This document shows, piece by piece, positions 22,764 through 33,860 of a stretch of DNA of 64,000 nucleotides; positions within the stretch are counted from its first letter, which is position 1; every line of letters begins with the position of its first letter. Source of the stretch: Capniomyces stellatus (lineage: Eukaryota; Kickxellomycota; Harpellomycetes; Harpellales; Legeriomycetaceae); contig LUVW01000045.1 of assembly GCA_001661515.1 (NCBI GenBank), positions 44,494-108,493 on the forward strand, read 5' to 3'. The position numbers and the translations under genes are program-made. The notes under the pieces are model-generated. The model made no database searches. It was not told where the DNA came from and saw nothing but the letters and a program-made list of their open reading frames with translations.

Positions 22764-25700
22764 TTAATCGTCTCCTTCATTATAGACGTTTTCAGGGTCT
22801 GGGTTGCACTTTGCGCATTTGTATATTGGTTTACAAGCCGGGCAGCCTTCAAGAGGAGGTGGTGGAGGAATCAGTTCATTGTCAGGTCCGTTTGGACAGC
22901 TTTCACAATGATGGTTTTCTGGACATTCAGGGCATGATGGGTAGACATTGCACTCTTTACACTTGAGTCCTGGCTCACAAATTGGACACCCCTCAACATG
23001 TGGTGGAGCTGGAATGATTTCGTGGTCAGGGCCAAACTCGCATTTGTCGCATACTTGCTTGATTGGACACTTGGGGCATTCTGTTGGTTTGGGCTTGCAC
23101 TTTCTGCATTTCAGTCCTGGCTTGCATACTGTGCACCCCTCAACATGTGGCGGAGCTGGAATGATTTCGTGGTCAGGACCGAATGGACAGACTTTGCACA
23201 CCTCCTTGATTGGACATTTTGCACAGCCAGGTTTGGTGTTGCACTTTTTGCATTTCAGTCCTGGCTCACAAACTGGGCATCCTAGTACATGCGGTGGAGC
23301 TGGAATGATTTCGTGGTCAGGTCCAAATTCACACTTGTCGCACACTTGCTTGATTGGGCATTTAGGACATTTGGTCGGGTCTACATTGCATTTTCTGCAC
23401 TTGAGTCCTGGCTTGCATACTGTGCACCCCTCGACATGTGGCGGGGCTGGAATGATTTCGTGGTCAGGACCGAATGGACAGACTTTGCACACCTCCTTGA
23501 TTGGACATTTTGCACAGCCAGGTTTGGTGTTGCACTTTTTGCATTTCAGTCCTGGCTCACAAACTGGGCATCCTAGTACATGCGGTGGAGCTGGAATGAT
23601 TTCGTGGTCAGGTCCAAATTCACACTTGTCGCACACTTGCTTGATTGGGCATTTAGGACATTTGGTCGGGTCTACATTGCATTTTCTGCACTTGAGTCCT
23701 GGCTTGCATACTGTGCACCCCTCGACATGTGGCGGGGCTGGAATGATTTCGTGGTCAGGACCGAATGGACAGACTTTGCACACCTCCTTGATTGGACATT
23801 TNGGTGGAGCTGGAATGATTTCGTGGTCAGGGCCAAACTCGCACTTGTCGCATACTTGCTTGATTGGACACTTGGGGCATTCTGTTGGTTTGGGCTTGCA
23901 CTTTCTGCATTTCAGTCCTGGCTTGCATACTGTGCACCCCTCAACATGTGGCGGAGCTGGAATGATTTCGTGGTCAGGACCGAATGGACAGACTTTGCAC
24001 ACCTCCTTGATTGGACATTTTGCACAGCCAGGTTTGGTGTTGCACTTTTTGCATTTCAGTCCTGGCTCACAAACTGGGCATCCTAGTACATGCGGTGGAG
24101 CTGGAATGATTTCGTGGTCAGGTCCAAATTCACACTTGTCGCACACTTGCTTGATTGGGCATTTAGGACATTTGGTCGGGTCTACATTGCATTTTCTGCA
24201 CTTGAGTCCTGGCTTGCATACTGTGCACCCCTCGACATGTGGCGGGGCTGGAATGATTTCGTGGTCAGGACCGAATGGACAGACTTTGCACACCTCCTTG
24301 ATTGGACATTTTGCACAGCCAGGTTTGGTGTTGCACTTTTTGCATTTCAGTCCTGGCTCACAAACTGGGCATCCTAGTACATGCGGTGGAGCTGGAATGA
24401 TTTCGTGGTCAGGTCCAAACTCGCATTTGTCGCATACTTGCTTGATTGGACACTTGGGGCATTCTGTTGGTTTGGGCTTGCACTTTTTGCATTTCAGCCC
24501 TGGCCCGCAAACTGGACACCCTTGTACATGTGGTGGAGGAACAATCACAAGATGTTCAGGGCCATACGGACACTTCTCACATACCTCCTTGATTGGACAT
24601 TTAGGGCATTTGGTTGGGTCTATATTGCATACCATGCATTTCAACCCTGGTTTACATACCGGGCACCCTTCAACATGTGCTGGTGGAGCAATAACCAGAT
24701 GGTCAGGTCCAAACTCGCATTTGTCGCACACTTGCTTGATTGGACATTTAGGACATTCTGTCGGTTTGGGCTTGCACTTTCTACATTTAAGCCCTGGTTC
24801 GCAAACTGGACATCCTTGTACATGTGGTGCTGGATCGATTATTTCATGTTCAGGGCCATACGGGCATTTATCACATACCTCCTTGACTGGACATTTAGGA
24901 CATTTTGGTTTGGGGTTACACTTTTTGCATATATATGTTGGTTTACATACAGGGCATCCCGGCAATTGGTTTAATGGTGGAACTAGTTCGTGCTCAGGGC
25001 CATACTTACACTTTCTGCATTTGTTTACTATTGGGCATTTTACACAAGTTGCTGGATCTGGGTTGCACTTTAGACATTTATAGCTGGGCTTGCAGGATGG
25101 GCATCCTGGCAGTTGTGGTGGTGGAGGGATTAGCTCGTGTTCTGGACCAAACGGACACTTTTCGCATTTGTTGGGTACTGGGCAGATAATACAGTTTCCT
25201 GGCTTTGAATTGCATTTTTTACATTTATAGCTTGGTTCACATGCTGGGCATCCCGGCAGTTGATTTGGTGGAGGGATAAGCTCGTGGTCTGGACCATACT
25301 TGCATTTTTTGCACTTGTTTGGTACTGGGCACTTTAGACACTCTGAAGGAGGAACATTGCATTTTCTGCACTTGTATGTTGGTTCACATGCTGGACATCC
25401 TGGAAGTTGTGTTGGTGGTAGGATGAGCTCATGTTCTGGTCCGTATGGACATACTTTACACTTTCTTACTTTAGGACACTTGTTGCATTTTGCAGGATCA
25501 CAATTACATTTTTTACATTTATAACTTGGTTCACATGCTGGGCATCCTGGCAGTTGTTTTGGTGGAGGAATAAGCTCATGTTCTGGACCAAACGGACACT
25601 TTTCACACTTGTTTGGAATAGGGCAAACATTGCACTTACTTGGATCGCAATTACATGTTTTGCATATATACGTTGGTTTGCATGTTTTGCACCCAGGCGG

Positions 25701-27485
25701 TGGCTTAGGAGGCAGCACCATTATGTGTTCGGGGCCAAATGCACATTTCTTGCACTTTTCTACTTTAGGGCAAACAGGGCATTCTGAAGGGGGTACGTTA
25801 CAAGTCAAGCATTCGTAACTTGGTTCGCACTCTGGACAACCTGGTTTTAAAGGGGGACCTGGAATTAGCTTGTGTTTTGGTCCATAAGGACATTTCTTGC
25901 ACTTCTTTGGCGTTGGACAAGCGTCGCAGTTTCCTGGTTTTGTATTGCACTTTAAGCACTTGTAGTTTGGCTTGCACTTGGGACAGCCTGGCAGTCGAGG
26001 TGGAGGAGGAATTAATTCATGTGCTGGGCCATACTTGCACTTAGTGCAAGTATTTGGAACCGGACAGACGTTACATTTTTTAGGATCAACGTTGCATTTT
26101 TTGCACTTGTAGCTTGGTTCACATGCTGGACATCCCGGCAGTTGTTTTGGTGGAGGGATAAGCTCGTGTTCTGGACCAAACGGACACTTTTCGCACTTGT
26201 TTGGAATAGGGCAAACATTACACTTACTTGGATTGACATTGCACTTTTTGCACTTGTAGGTTGGCTCACATGCTGGACATCCTGGTAGCTGCTTTGGTGG
26301 TGGGATAAGCTCATGTTCTGGACCAAATGGACACTTTTTGCACTTGTTTGGAGTGGGACATTTTAGACAATTTTCAGGATTGACGTTGCATTTTTTACAT
26401 TTATAGCTTGGCTCGCATGCTGGACACCCTGGTAACTGTTTTGGTGGTAGGATAAGCTCGTGTTCTGGTCCATACTTGCATTTTTTGCATGTGTTTGGGG
26501 TAGGGCAAACATTGCACTTACTTGGATTGCAATTACATGCTTTGCACTTGTAGCTAGGTTTACATGGTGCACACCCTGGGAACGGTTTTGGGGGAATAAT
26601 CAGTTCATGCTCCGGTCCAAACTCACACTTGGTACATGTGTTTGGCGTTGGGCACTTTTGGCAGGTTCCTGGGTTTGGATTGCATGGCTTACATCTGTAG
26701 GATGGCTTGCATCTAGGACACCCAGGCAGTGGTTTTGGTGCTGGGATTAACTCATGTTCTGGGCCATACGGACACTCTTTGCATTTTTTAGGCTCTTCGC
26801 ATTTAGGACACTTTGATGGATCAGTGTTGCACTTTTTACATTTGAATGTTGGCAAGCAGTCGATGCACCCGTCTTTATGTGGAGGAGGAATAATCAGCTC
26901 ATGCTCCGGTCCAAACTCACATTTTTTACACCCAACTGGTACAGGGCATTTAGGACATACAACATTTCCAGACCCAGGGTTACAACCTTCATGTTCTTTA
27001 CAATTGAAGCACCTAGGACACGGCAAGCATTGCGGGTTTATATAATTTGTTTTAGCAACCAACTTCATTTGGATTTGATCACTGCTGACTTTGACGCGCT
27101 CTGCTTTATACGTATTCATTACTTCAGCGGCTTTTTGGATTGAAGGAAAAAGCTTCCCCGCCTCAATTTCTTTTCCTCCAGATGGTATATAGTATGATAC
27201 TTGTACATTCAGTGCCCACAGCCTGTTGTTTATATCTTTGACATCTTTTGATTTACTGACAGTCTTCAAATTGTTGCCGACACTTCCAGGAATTAACCTG
27301 TTCCACTCTTCAGTGACCGAATATGGAATGTTGATGAAGTTTGTTATATTTCTTGGTACCACCTCAATCTCATGCTTTACTCCTTCAAAGGTCTGCTTGC
27401 AAACAAGTTTTTTATTTACCTTTTTGCAACTCAAGGCATGACAGGAAATCGCTAAACTAACCAGAAGTGTTACTGGTAGCCTCAT
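22764..27485 (-). CDS. Secreted cysteine-rich repeat protein, about 29 repeats
   Basis: A single-exon gene of about 1573 codons, with one N at 23802. A signal peptide is clear (MRLPVTLLVSLAISCHA). Residues 18 to about 150 are a non-repeat domain. Then about 29 repeats of 47-49 residues follow, each with consensus CPxCPxxxxCxKCxxGPEHE, then IIPPP, then GCPxCxP and KCxKC. Each repeat holds eight cysteines. GP[ED]HE is nearly invariant and precedes a proline patch. Repeats 1-14 carry a QLPGCPACEPSYKCKKC-type second half and repeats 15-28 an HVxGCPVCxPGLKCKKC type. The protein ends with an acidic tail, NEGDD, with no evident GPI signal. I do not recognise the family. Regular disulfide-rich repeats plus secretion suggest a wall, spore-coat or adhesion fibre, but that is inference. 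It lies tail-to-tail with the UBP3-like gene, 228 bp apart. Confidence 0.85.
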   Translation of the reverse strand: MRLPVTLLVSLAISCHALSCKKVNKKLVCKQTFEGVKHEIEVVPRNITNFINIPYSVTEEWNRLIPGSVGNNLKTVSKSKDVKDINNRLWALNVQVSYYIPSGGKEIEAGKLFPSIQKAAEVMNTYKAERVKVSSDQIQMKLVAKTNYINPQCLPCPRCFNCKEHEGCNPGSGNVVCPKCPVPVGCKKCEFGPEHELIIPPPHKDGCIDCLPTFKCKKCNTDPSKCPKCEEPKKCKECPYGPEHELIPAPKPLPGCPRCKPSYRCKPCNPNPGTCQKCPTPNTCTKCEFGPEHELIIPPKPFPGCAPCKPSYKCKACNCNPSKCNVCPTPNTCKKCKYGPEHELILPPKQLPGCPACEPSYKCKKCNVNPENCLKCPTPNKCKKCPFGPEHELIPPPKQLPGCPACEPTYKCKKCNVNPSKCNVCPIPNKCEKCPFGPEHELIPPPKQLPGCPACEPSYKCKKCNVDPKKCNVCPVPNTCTKCKYGPAHELIPPPPRLPGCPKCKPNYKCLKCNTKPGNCDACPTPKKCKKCPYGPKHKLIPGPPLKPGCPECEPSYECLTCNVPPSECPVCPKVEKCKKCAFGPEHIMVLPPKPPPGCKTCKPTYICKTCNCDPSKCNVCPIPNKCEKCPFGPEHELIPPPKQLPGCPACEPSYKCKKCNCDPAKCNKCPKVRKCKVCPYGPEHELILPPTQLPGCPACEPTYKCRKCNVPPSECLKCPVPNKCKKCKYGPDHELIPPPNQLPGCPACEPSYKCKKCNSKPGNCIICPVPNKCEKCPFGPEHELIPPPPQLPGCPSCKPSYKCLKCNPDPATCVKCPIVNKCRKCKYGPEHELVPPLNQLPGCPVCKPTYICKKCNPKPKCPKCPVKEVCDKCPYGPEHEIIDPAPHVQGCPVCEPGLKCRKCKPKPTECPKCPIKQVCDKCEFGPDHLVIAPPAHVEGCPVCKPGLKCMVCNIDPTKCPKCPIKEVCEKCPYGPEHLVIVPPPHVQGCPVCGPGLKCKKCKPKPTECPKCPIKQVCDKCEFGPDHEIIPAPPHVLGCPVCEPGLKCKKCNTKPGCAKCPIKEVCKVCPFGPDHEIIPAPPHVEGCTVCKPGLKCRKCNVDPTKCPKCPIKQVCDKCEFGPDHEIIPAPPHVLGCPVCEPGLKCKKCNTKPGCAKCPIKEVCKVCPFGPDHEIIPAPPHVEGCTVCKPGLKCRKCKPKPTECPKCPIKQVCDKCEFGPDHEIIPAPXKCPIKEVCKVCPFGPDHEIIPAPPHVEGCTVCKPGLKCRKCNVDPTKCPKCPIKQVCDKCEFGPDHEIIPAPPHVLGCPVCEPGLKCKKCNTKPGCAKCPIKEVCKVCPFGPDHEIIPAPPHVEGCTVCKPGLKCRKCNVDPTKCPKCPIKQVCDKCEFGPDHEIIPAPPHVLGCPVCEPGLKCKKCNTKPGCAKCPIKEVCKVCPFGPDHEIIPAPPHVEGCTVCKPGLKCRKCKPKPTECPKCPIKQVCDKCEFGPDHEIIPAPPHVEGCPICEPGLKCKECNVYPSCPECPENHHCESCPNGPDNELIPPPPPLEGCPACKPIYKCAKCNPDPENVYNEGDD
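22940..24500. repeat. Near-identical 291-bp tandem repeats within the Cys-rich gene
   Basis: The same 291-bp block, equal to two protein repeats, recurs with starts near 22998, 23289, 23580, 24090 and 24381. Most copies are identical or nearly so over long stretches. The N at 23802 breaks the array, so copy number is uncertain. Repeats in the 5' part of the gene are much more diverged. Confidence 0.9.
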
Positions 27486-29193
27486 GATTAGTATAGATTA
27501 TGTTGTAAAAATAAAAATAAAACTTGTAGAATGTACTATGTGCTCTATTCTTGACACTATACTCTATTTCTATGATCTATACTTTATGTTCTATGTTCTA
27601 TAGTCTTTGCTTTATTTCTATGGTCTATACTTTATGTTTTATATTCTATATTCTATAACCTATATTATACCTTCTATATTCTATGTCTATGTTCTATGTT
27701 CTAAGTTCTATAACGTATGTTAATAACTCGTATCGTTCATGTGTTGGCTTTCTGACAATACGGTTTAATAAAACTTGCTATATGATGACTAAACAGAAAA
27801 AAGTTTAATTTGTATTTGTATTTTATAAATCCCAAGTTAAGAAGATCTCTTGCAGTTTATATACTAGCAGGTTAAAAGTTCTAGTGAAAAAAAACACATT
27901 TCCACTATTTATCAGGATTGACGAGCTTACTTATCCTTAGCTTCCAGCATTTATGCTAGACTAAATGTTTTTCTCAATTAGATATATTTAAGCTTAACCT
28001 TTAAAATGGGTATTGCTGCTTGCTCATTTGTGGCTTGATATTCGCTATATGGATTCATCAATAGTTGAATGAATCTTGAGACTAGAAGTTATGTTTCCCC
28101 AAAGATATAACATTAATTAAAAGTACTTTAAGCAAATCTTGTTAATTCAAACAAGCAATGAATGTTCAAGGGATTTTATTACCAGTACAACCAATCTAGC
28201 ATAATGTCAATTAATTGCATGTCTCAACTCAAGTCTAAGTTTTTTGATCAACCATTTCTACAAAGTATTTTTATTCTAGATACGGAATATAGATTCGGGT
28301 GACGTTCCAAAAACTCAGAATATCTATTTGATCGTGGTTTGTAGAATCCAAAAAAAAGGGAAATGAAACAGAAGCTAACAAATTCAAATAACTCATGTGC
28401 AAAGAAAAAATAAATCCACATGAAAAAAACTTTTGTGCCAAATGGAAATGTTTGATATACAAACCCAATGGCTCAAGCTGTAAATGTAGTAAGGTAGCTT
28501 TTATTCTACCATTCTGTAAAACTACCTTTAGTTGCCTATCATTGTTATTTATTAAAAAAAGAACAGTAAATTAACAAGGTTCTAGAGCCTAGGATTCTAT
28601 AAAGATAACTCGATAAAAGACAAAAACAACAAATATTTCTTTAGCATGATGTTGGCTATCTTTATCAGCAGCTGGCTTACTTGGATTTCTTGACCTTATA
28701 TAAATCTGATCAACAGAGATCAACAGTTTCAAAGATATTGTTTCGCAGCAAATGATGCTTTTATACCATCAAATCCGAAATTGAGGTCTGAATATCAAAT
28801 TTGTAAACTGTACCATAAATACCAATTTTTAAATAAAAATAAACATATACCCAGAATTTGCATTTATTTATCCAAATTTATACGAGTAGAATATACCCAA
28901 GTTTTTAGCACTCTTTGTCCCAAACTTGTTGTGGCAAAATGTCGAATCGAGTTTGAGACTAGAGTATTTTCTTTTTTGCATTAAAAACATCTTTCAACCC
29001 GGGATCTACGCTCTAAATCAAATGCGTTGTTGTACTTTTTATCTATTTATGTAGTTTATTGACAACGTAATCAACACAATTATACTGTACTTTATTTTTA
29101 TTTTTTTATTGCTATACTGTACTTTTACTCATTTTTATAATTTTAACATATTATTTTTTGAACTTTTCCTAAATCATAGCTTTATTATAAAAG
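27486..29193. other. Intergenic, no gene assigned
   Basis: AT-rich sequence. Positions 27540-27720 are an irregular repeat of TTCTATGTTCTATA-type words directly upstream of the Cys-rich protein gene. No coherent coding stretch was found. Confidence 0.5.
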
Positions 29194-29361
29194 TCAATCA
29201 ATGTGTATTGGAAATAAACCATATACTAGCCATAACGCAATATAGCACAACATCAATCGTAGTCGAGTGTTAGCATTGAAGTGTGGGATTTCTCTTGGCT
29301 CAATTACACCAACTCTCAAGCGTAATGTCACTTTTTTAAAATTCAGAGTACTATTAAACAT
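29194..29361 (-). CDS. Possible 55-residue single-span membrane protein
   Basis: An uninterrupted ATG-to-TGA frame of 55 codons. The N-terminal 35 residues are polar and basic (KVTLRLRVGVIEPREIPHFN). The C-terminal 20 are hydrophobic (LMLCYIALWLVYGLFPIHID). This fits a small tail-anchored membrane protein. No homolog comes to mind. It could also be an exon of something larger, but no splice is needed to give a complete frame. Confidence 0.35.
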   Translation of the reverse strand: MFNSTLNFKKVTLRLRVGVIEPREIPHFNANTRLRLMLCYIALWLVYGLFPIHID

Positions 29362-29914
29362 TTGTTTCTGTGCAAGGTTTTTAGGCTAATCTAGCCAATT
29401 CAATTTTGTGGAGTAAAAAATTCTTTCGGTTTTGTAGAAATCGAACATTTTATATCCAAGTGTATGCGCACCACATTATTTATTACTCCTATTACAGGCA
29501 AAGTGGGGTGTTTATGATTGACTTTACTTTTATTGAAACCTACTGTAAGTTTTAATCTAGAACACCATTTCCACAAATCGAGGCATAAACAGCTGGTTAA
29601 AGTTCGAAAGGTAGTCTTTTATTCAATTAGTTTTCACTTCAAACTTTTATTTATTCCATTTTTATTTACTTCAAACTTGTACTTTAACAACTTTTGAGTA
29701 GCTTTCTCGACTGGCAAAAGCTAAGGGCAAAGAAAACATAATAGAATAAAATAAAAAACATTGCTTAAGAAGTACAAAACAGCAATCAAGATTGTGCAAA
29801 ATTGGACAGAAAAAAAAAAAGTTGGCAATGGACGACTAGGAACGTCAAGGCTCTACTCGGCTTCAGCAAACAAGTTTAAATCAGGAGCTTGATATCTTGG
29901 CTGTTAATACCTTA
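29362..29914. other. Intergenic, no gene assigned
   Basis: AT-rich. Nothing recognisable apart from short A/T runs. Confidence 0.5.
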
Positions 29915-30421
29915 CTAATCTTTCAAAAGAACTGGACCATTATTATTGCCAACATTAGGGACACACCTATACCAGTACAATCCTGCAGAATTGAAGTAGC
30001 AATTGGAGTTGGGGTAGTTGCAAAAGCCTCCAGCACACAGCTTCCACCCAAGATCGTTTCGATAAATTATAGGCTGTATATACTTGGTAGTTTCAGTGCA
30101 GTTCTTTGCACACTTGTATCTGATTTTGCTTCCTTTAAAGTTGTAAACATCGGACGGATTCAAGTTAACAGTTAGCGGTGCTAAATTAGTATCAGTCCAT
30201 CCATCGTCCTTTAAACGTTTACTATCAGCCAGCTTAGCCTTTCCATTTAAAATATCACGTTTGACTGACTTGGCTGTTTGGAATGGGATGAAGACTCTGT
30301 GTGTTTCCACGACATTTCCTTTTTGGCCCCAAGGAATAAAAATCTCACGGTATTTGTCAGCCTGAGCTAGAGTAAATGTGCTAAGAAGGCACATTGCAAC
30401 GATTTGCTTGCTAAAAAACAT
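29915..30421 (-). CDS. Small secreted protein, 168 residues
   Basis: A single exon with a signal peptide (MFFSKQIVAMCLLSTFTLAQA). The mature part is about 147 residues. It has a polar half with paired IFIPWGQKG and VFIPFQ segments, then a cysteine-bearing half with six cysteines (YKCAKNC, LCAGGFC, NC, YRC) and aromatic residues near the end (GLYWYRC). No known domain is recognised. The next annotated gene on its downstream side is the 55-residue ORF, then the giant secreted Cys-rich gene, all on the minus strand. Secretion is well supported. The role (wall component, effector-like or carbohydrate-binding) is open. Confidence 0.7.
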   Translation of the reverse strand: MFFSKQIVAMCLLSTFTLAQADKYREIFIPWGQKGNVVETHRVFIPFQTAKSVKRDILNGKAKLADSKRLKDDGWTDTNLAPLTVNLNPSDVYNFKGSKIRYKCAKNCTETTKYIQPIIYRNDLGWKLCAGGFCNYPNSNCYFNSAGLYWYRCVPNVGNNNGPVLLKD

Positions 30422-31635
30422 TTTGTAGTGCTAGAGGGGTTTTACTTGGTGAAAAGCAGATTGACTGATGCTGAACTAATTGATTTGGTTTAGTATGAAG
30501 TTAATGTCTTGTTTTATTTTATAAAAAAAACAGCTAATGTGAACTTTATCTGGACTTGACGGAAAAGCACAAGTATTTATAGTGAGTCGCAAAGCTGCAT
30601 TGATAGAGAGCTAAGCTTTTTAGTCTTGAAATATTGCTTTTGCTTCCAAGTTAAACATACTATAAAGAAAAGCAAGCAAAGTTGCCGTTCTAAACAGCCG
30701 TAACCAGCGTCTCTAACAAGCTAAAGCTAGTCATTTTAATTATCGAGACAAGCGATTGATGTGAGGTCAAATGAAAAAAGTGAATTAAAGCTTACTCCAA
30801 TTCTGAAATGAACAATCAATTGAAAAGAAAACGTTGGTTCATATTTTACCCACATCAAAGTTTATTTAATAGACGATCAACTAAAAATAGCCGAATTAAA
30901 CAAAGCAAAGAACGTAATGACCAATTTGTCCCGTTTGTTTTGTTTTATTTTTATTTTACTTCAAAACTCGTGTGAAAAATTTAATAATCAATTTTCTATG
31001 TCAACGTTTGGGAAATAAAGTGACAATGTCTAAAGAGATATTTCTAGACACTCTACCCTGCTATTCAGACAAAGGGCATGGGTAACATTTTTTTTAACTA
31101 AACTACTTGACCAAATAATAGCTCGAGTTTCAATATAATAGTCTCTTGGCAAAAAGCAATGGTGTACATTCTAAAACAGCTTAAGCCCTTCACCAGCATA
31201 TTTCGGATATAAACAAGCTAGACATACAGTGGAGCTGGGTGTTTGTAAAAACGTTGTTCAGAATTATTCAAACTCTGCAATTTTCCAATTCCCATTTAAG
31301 CTGAAACTTAGTCTAGCGTTTAAATACATAAACAGAGGGATCATTTTAATGACTATGTGTTAAATCTGACTTTAAATAATACATTACAAGAATGTGGTTG
31401 TTTGAAGATATATAAATAGTGCTGCTAAAGTACTTTATTTAAATGACACAAACACCTAATATTACACCTTGGCATAAATGTGCTATTCCACATTCTAATA
31501 ATAATAACTTATTATTCAAAATATCCAATTGTCTATTTAAAAAAAAACAATACTCGGTTGTCAAGTGATTTCTTAAATAATCGAGCTGAGTCAAAACAAA
31601 AAACAATCGTCTAAATTAGTATAAATGAGCACATT
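30422..31635. other. Intergenic, no gene assigned
   Basis: This is the promoter side of the small secreted protein and the 3' flank of COQ2. AT-rich. A short ATG-started frame near 30757 (complement) did not extend through credible splice sites. Confidence 0.4.
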
Positions 31636-33129
31636 CTAATCATTATTGCTATCATCAAGTCGTCTAAACCCCAAGTCTGTCAAAATTGCAAGCAAAACCA
31701 CAAGTCCAAAAATATTATTCGACTTAAAGGCCTTCCAGCAACTAGTGGTGCTGTTCAAATCCACTGTTTTAATTTGATATACTAGTTGGCCAAAGCATGC
31801 TGTTAGCAATCCAGCGTAAAATATACTACCTTGGTCATTATAATAGCCAGCAATAGCCATCGATGTAATAGTTAGGGTGCCCAAGGTGTATAGAATCGGC
31901 TTGGTATTATTAGCAAAGAGGAGGGCGGTTGATTTAACTCCAATTTTGATGTCATCGGTTTTGTCTTGGTGTGCATATATTGTGTCATAAATCAACGTCC
32001 AAAAGATCCCAGACATGTATAAAGGGGCTGTTACAAGCAAGTTCAGATCCCCCGACATTGCCGACCACCCCAGCAAGGCCCCCCAGTTAAAGGCCAACCC
32101 TAAAACAGCCATTTAGCAAAATACCCTAGTTACAAATCAATTTGCTCAAAAAAAAAGAAAAAGGCTGTGAAATTAGACATACCTAAAACCGCCTGTGGCC
32201 AGTAAGTAACGCGCTTCATTAAAGGATAAATAACGACTATCAACAAAGACCCAGCTCCTAGAAGAATGGTATAGTTGTTCATCTGTAAAAGTATAGCGAG
32301 TCCAGCAGACAGCTGAGCAGCCAGAAACACCGTTGCTTGTTTATAATTCAAGTTTCCAGATGCTAGTGGTCGTAGTTTAGTTCTGGCAACCTAAAAAAAA
32401 AAGTTAGGGTTAGCTTATTAGCCATAGATCAAGAGACAAACGTGAAAAAAAAAAATCGTAAAAATCAACTACCTGTTTATCATATTTAACATCCCACATA
32501 TCATTTATGGTACAACCAGCGCCTCGCATTATAAAAGCACCAGTTGCAAATAGTCCCATCATGTAAACGCAACTAGACAGTGGCAAGTTTAAGCTAAAAG
32601 TTGCCATTGCAATACTCCAAGAACAAGGCCAGAACAACAGTAAAGTGCCAATCGGTTTGTCCATACGTGCTAAAAATATGTAGTTTTGTATACTGGGAGG
32701 AAGCTTAGAAACAATGGAATTACTAGCATTGTGGTTAGGCTGTAGTTCTAATCTAGGTATAGTTGTCGATTTGATCTCATTTTGGTTGATATCGTTGGCG
32801 CTTAGCTTGGAATTATTGACAGCGCTTTTCTCGTTATTCGAGCGCTTGAAAAACAGAGATGTGTTAAAATGTCTTTTATTTGCAGTGAAGTATCGAGGGC
32901 TGTTAGGTTTAATCGAATTTGTGGTTTTAGATCTATTTTCAATTGAATTAGTCGAAAAATTCAAAGTATGACGCTTGAAAAAAACGGATCTCGAAATAAA
33001 GTTATTCAATTGATTATATTTATTTTGATCATATTTAAAAGATTGTAAGGGTAGAAGCAAAATTTTATGAATGGATGTACTATGCGAATGGAAAGAAAGA
33101 GGGAACTGAGCAAATATCTTGCTTCTCAT
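31636..33129 (-). CDS. COQ2: 4-hydroxybenzoate polyprenyltransferase, mitochondrial
   Basis: A UbiA-family prenyltransferase that attaches the polyprenyl tail to 4-hydroxybenzoate in coenzyme Q synthesis, in the mitochondrial inner membrane. Three exons in phase: 32473-33129, 32183-32390 and 31636-32099, 442 residues. The first Asp-rich motif is NDMWDVKYD and the second is [31 protein letters not shown] and [14 protein letters not shown] are all present in family order. The first about 150 residues are Ser/Lys/Arg/Asn-rich and include a basic, hydroxylated N-terminus ([18 protein letters not shown]) typical of a mitochondrial presequence. The ATG at 33129 was chosen because the frame upstream offers only a TTG. 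The zinc-transporter gene lies upstream on the same strand, about 730 bp away. Confidence 0.93.
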
Positions 33130-33860
33130 TTTAAGTAAAGTCGATTGAAGTTGGGTCAAAAGTGAAAAGCAACATTAGAGTTTTGTATTTTAAGTTGAAT
33201 AAAAAGAATGAATGAGATTAAATTTAAAAAAAAAAGTCCAAAAGATGCAAAGATTAAAAAAAAAAAAAAATTCGTAGATTGCAATAAAAATATTAAAAAA
33301 TAAAAGAAATGGAGTTAGAAAATAAAGTAAACTGAAATACAAAAAGTAAATAGAAAAACTGTGATAAATAGACAAAAATATAAGCAAGAATCAATACCCT
33401 TTTACTACCTTTACCACTTTTACTCCATCTACTGTATGTCAATCACACTTTATGTATTACATTTTGATCATTTTGCTTTTGCTTTTGGTGCATACAAAGT
33501 TCTTCATTATCACATCATATTTATATTTTATATTTTAAATTTTATTTATTTCACTTTATTTAAATTTCTTAAATTATCTTACTTATAGTTATTAATATTA
33601 ATCCATCTATACTTGGTAAAACTCCTAATTTATGTATCTTTCTCTTTCAAATCCGACACTACTACTGGATCTTCGCAGCATTCTGAACTTACACACGCGC
33701 CATCTTGGCATCTTAGTAAGCAATGTGTTTGTTCGTTTGAGCTTTGAGAATTTAATTCCATTCCGTTTTTCTTTTCGTTTTCTTTCCCTAATTTTCAACA
33801 TTATTTAGTCGTTTAGTGTTTATTGAAAGCACCATCTCCATATATTTCAAATATATTTTT
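33130..33860. other. Intergenic, no gene assigned
   Basis: Upstream region of COQ2 and 3' flank of the zinc transporter. A- and T-rich with several poly-A runs on the plus strand. No open frame of note. Confidence 0.5.

Noticed and set aside
23802..23802. A frame break in the Cys-rich gene
   Set aside because: The N marks an assembly gap in a repeat array. Both flanks are in the same repeat register, so a pseudogene call is not warranted.
22948..25083. A 711-codon open frame on the plus strand opposite the Cys-rich gene
   Set aside because: It is the mirror of the repeat codons. The minus frame has a signal peptide, conserved cysteine spacing and a full-length frame. The antisense frame has none of these and exists only because the repeats lack the triplets that would make stops.
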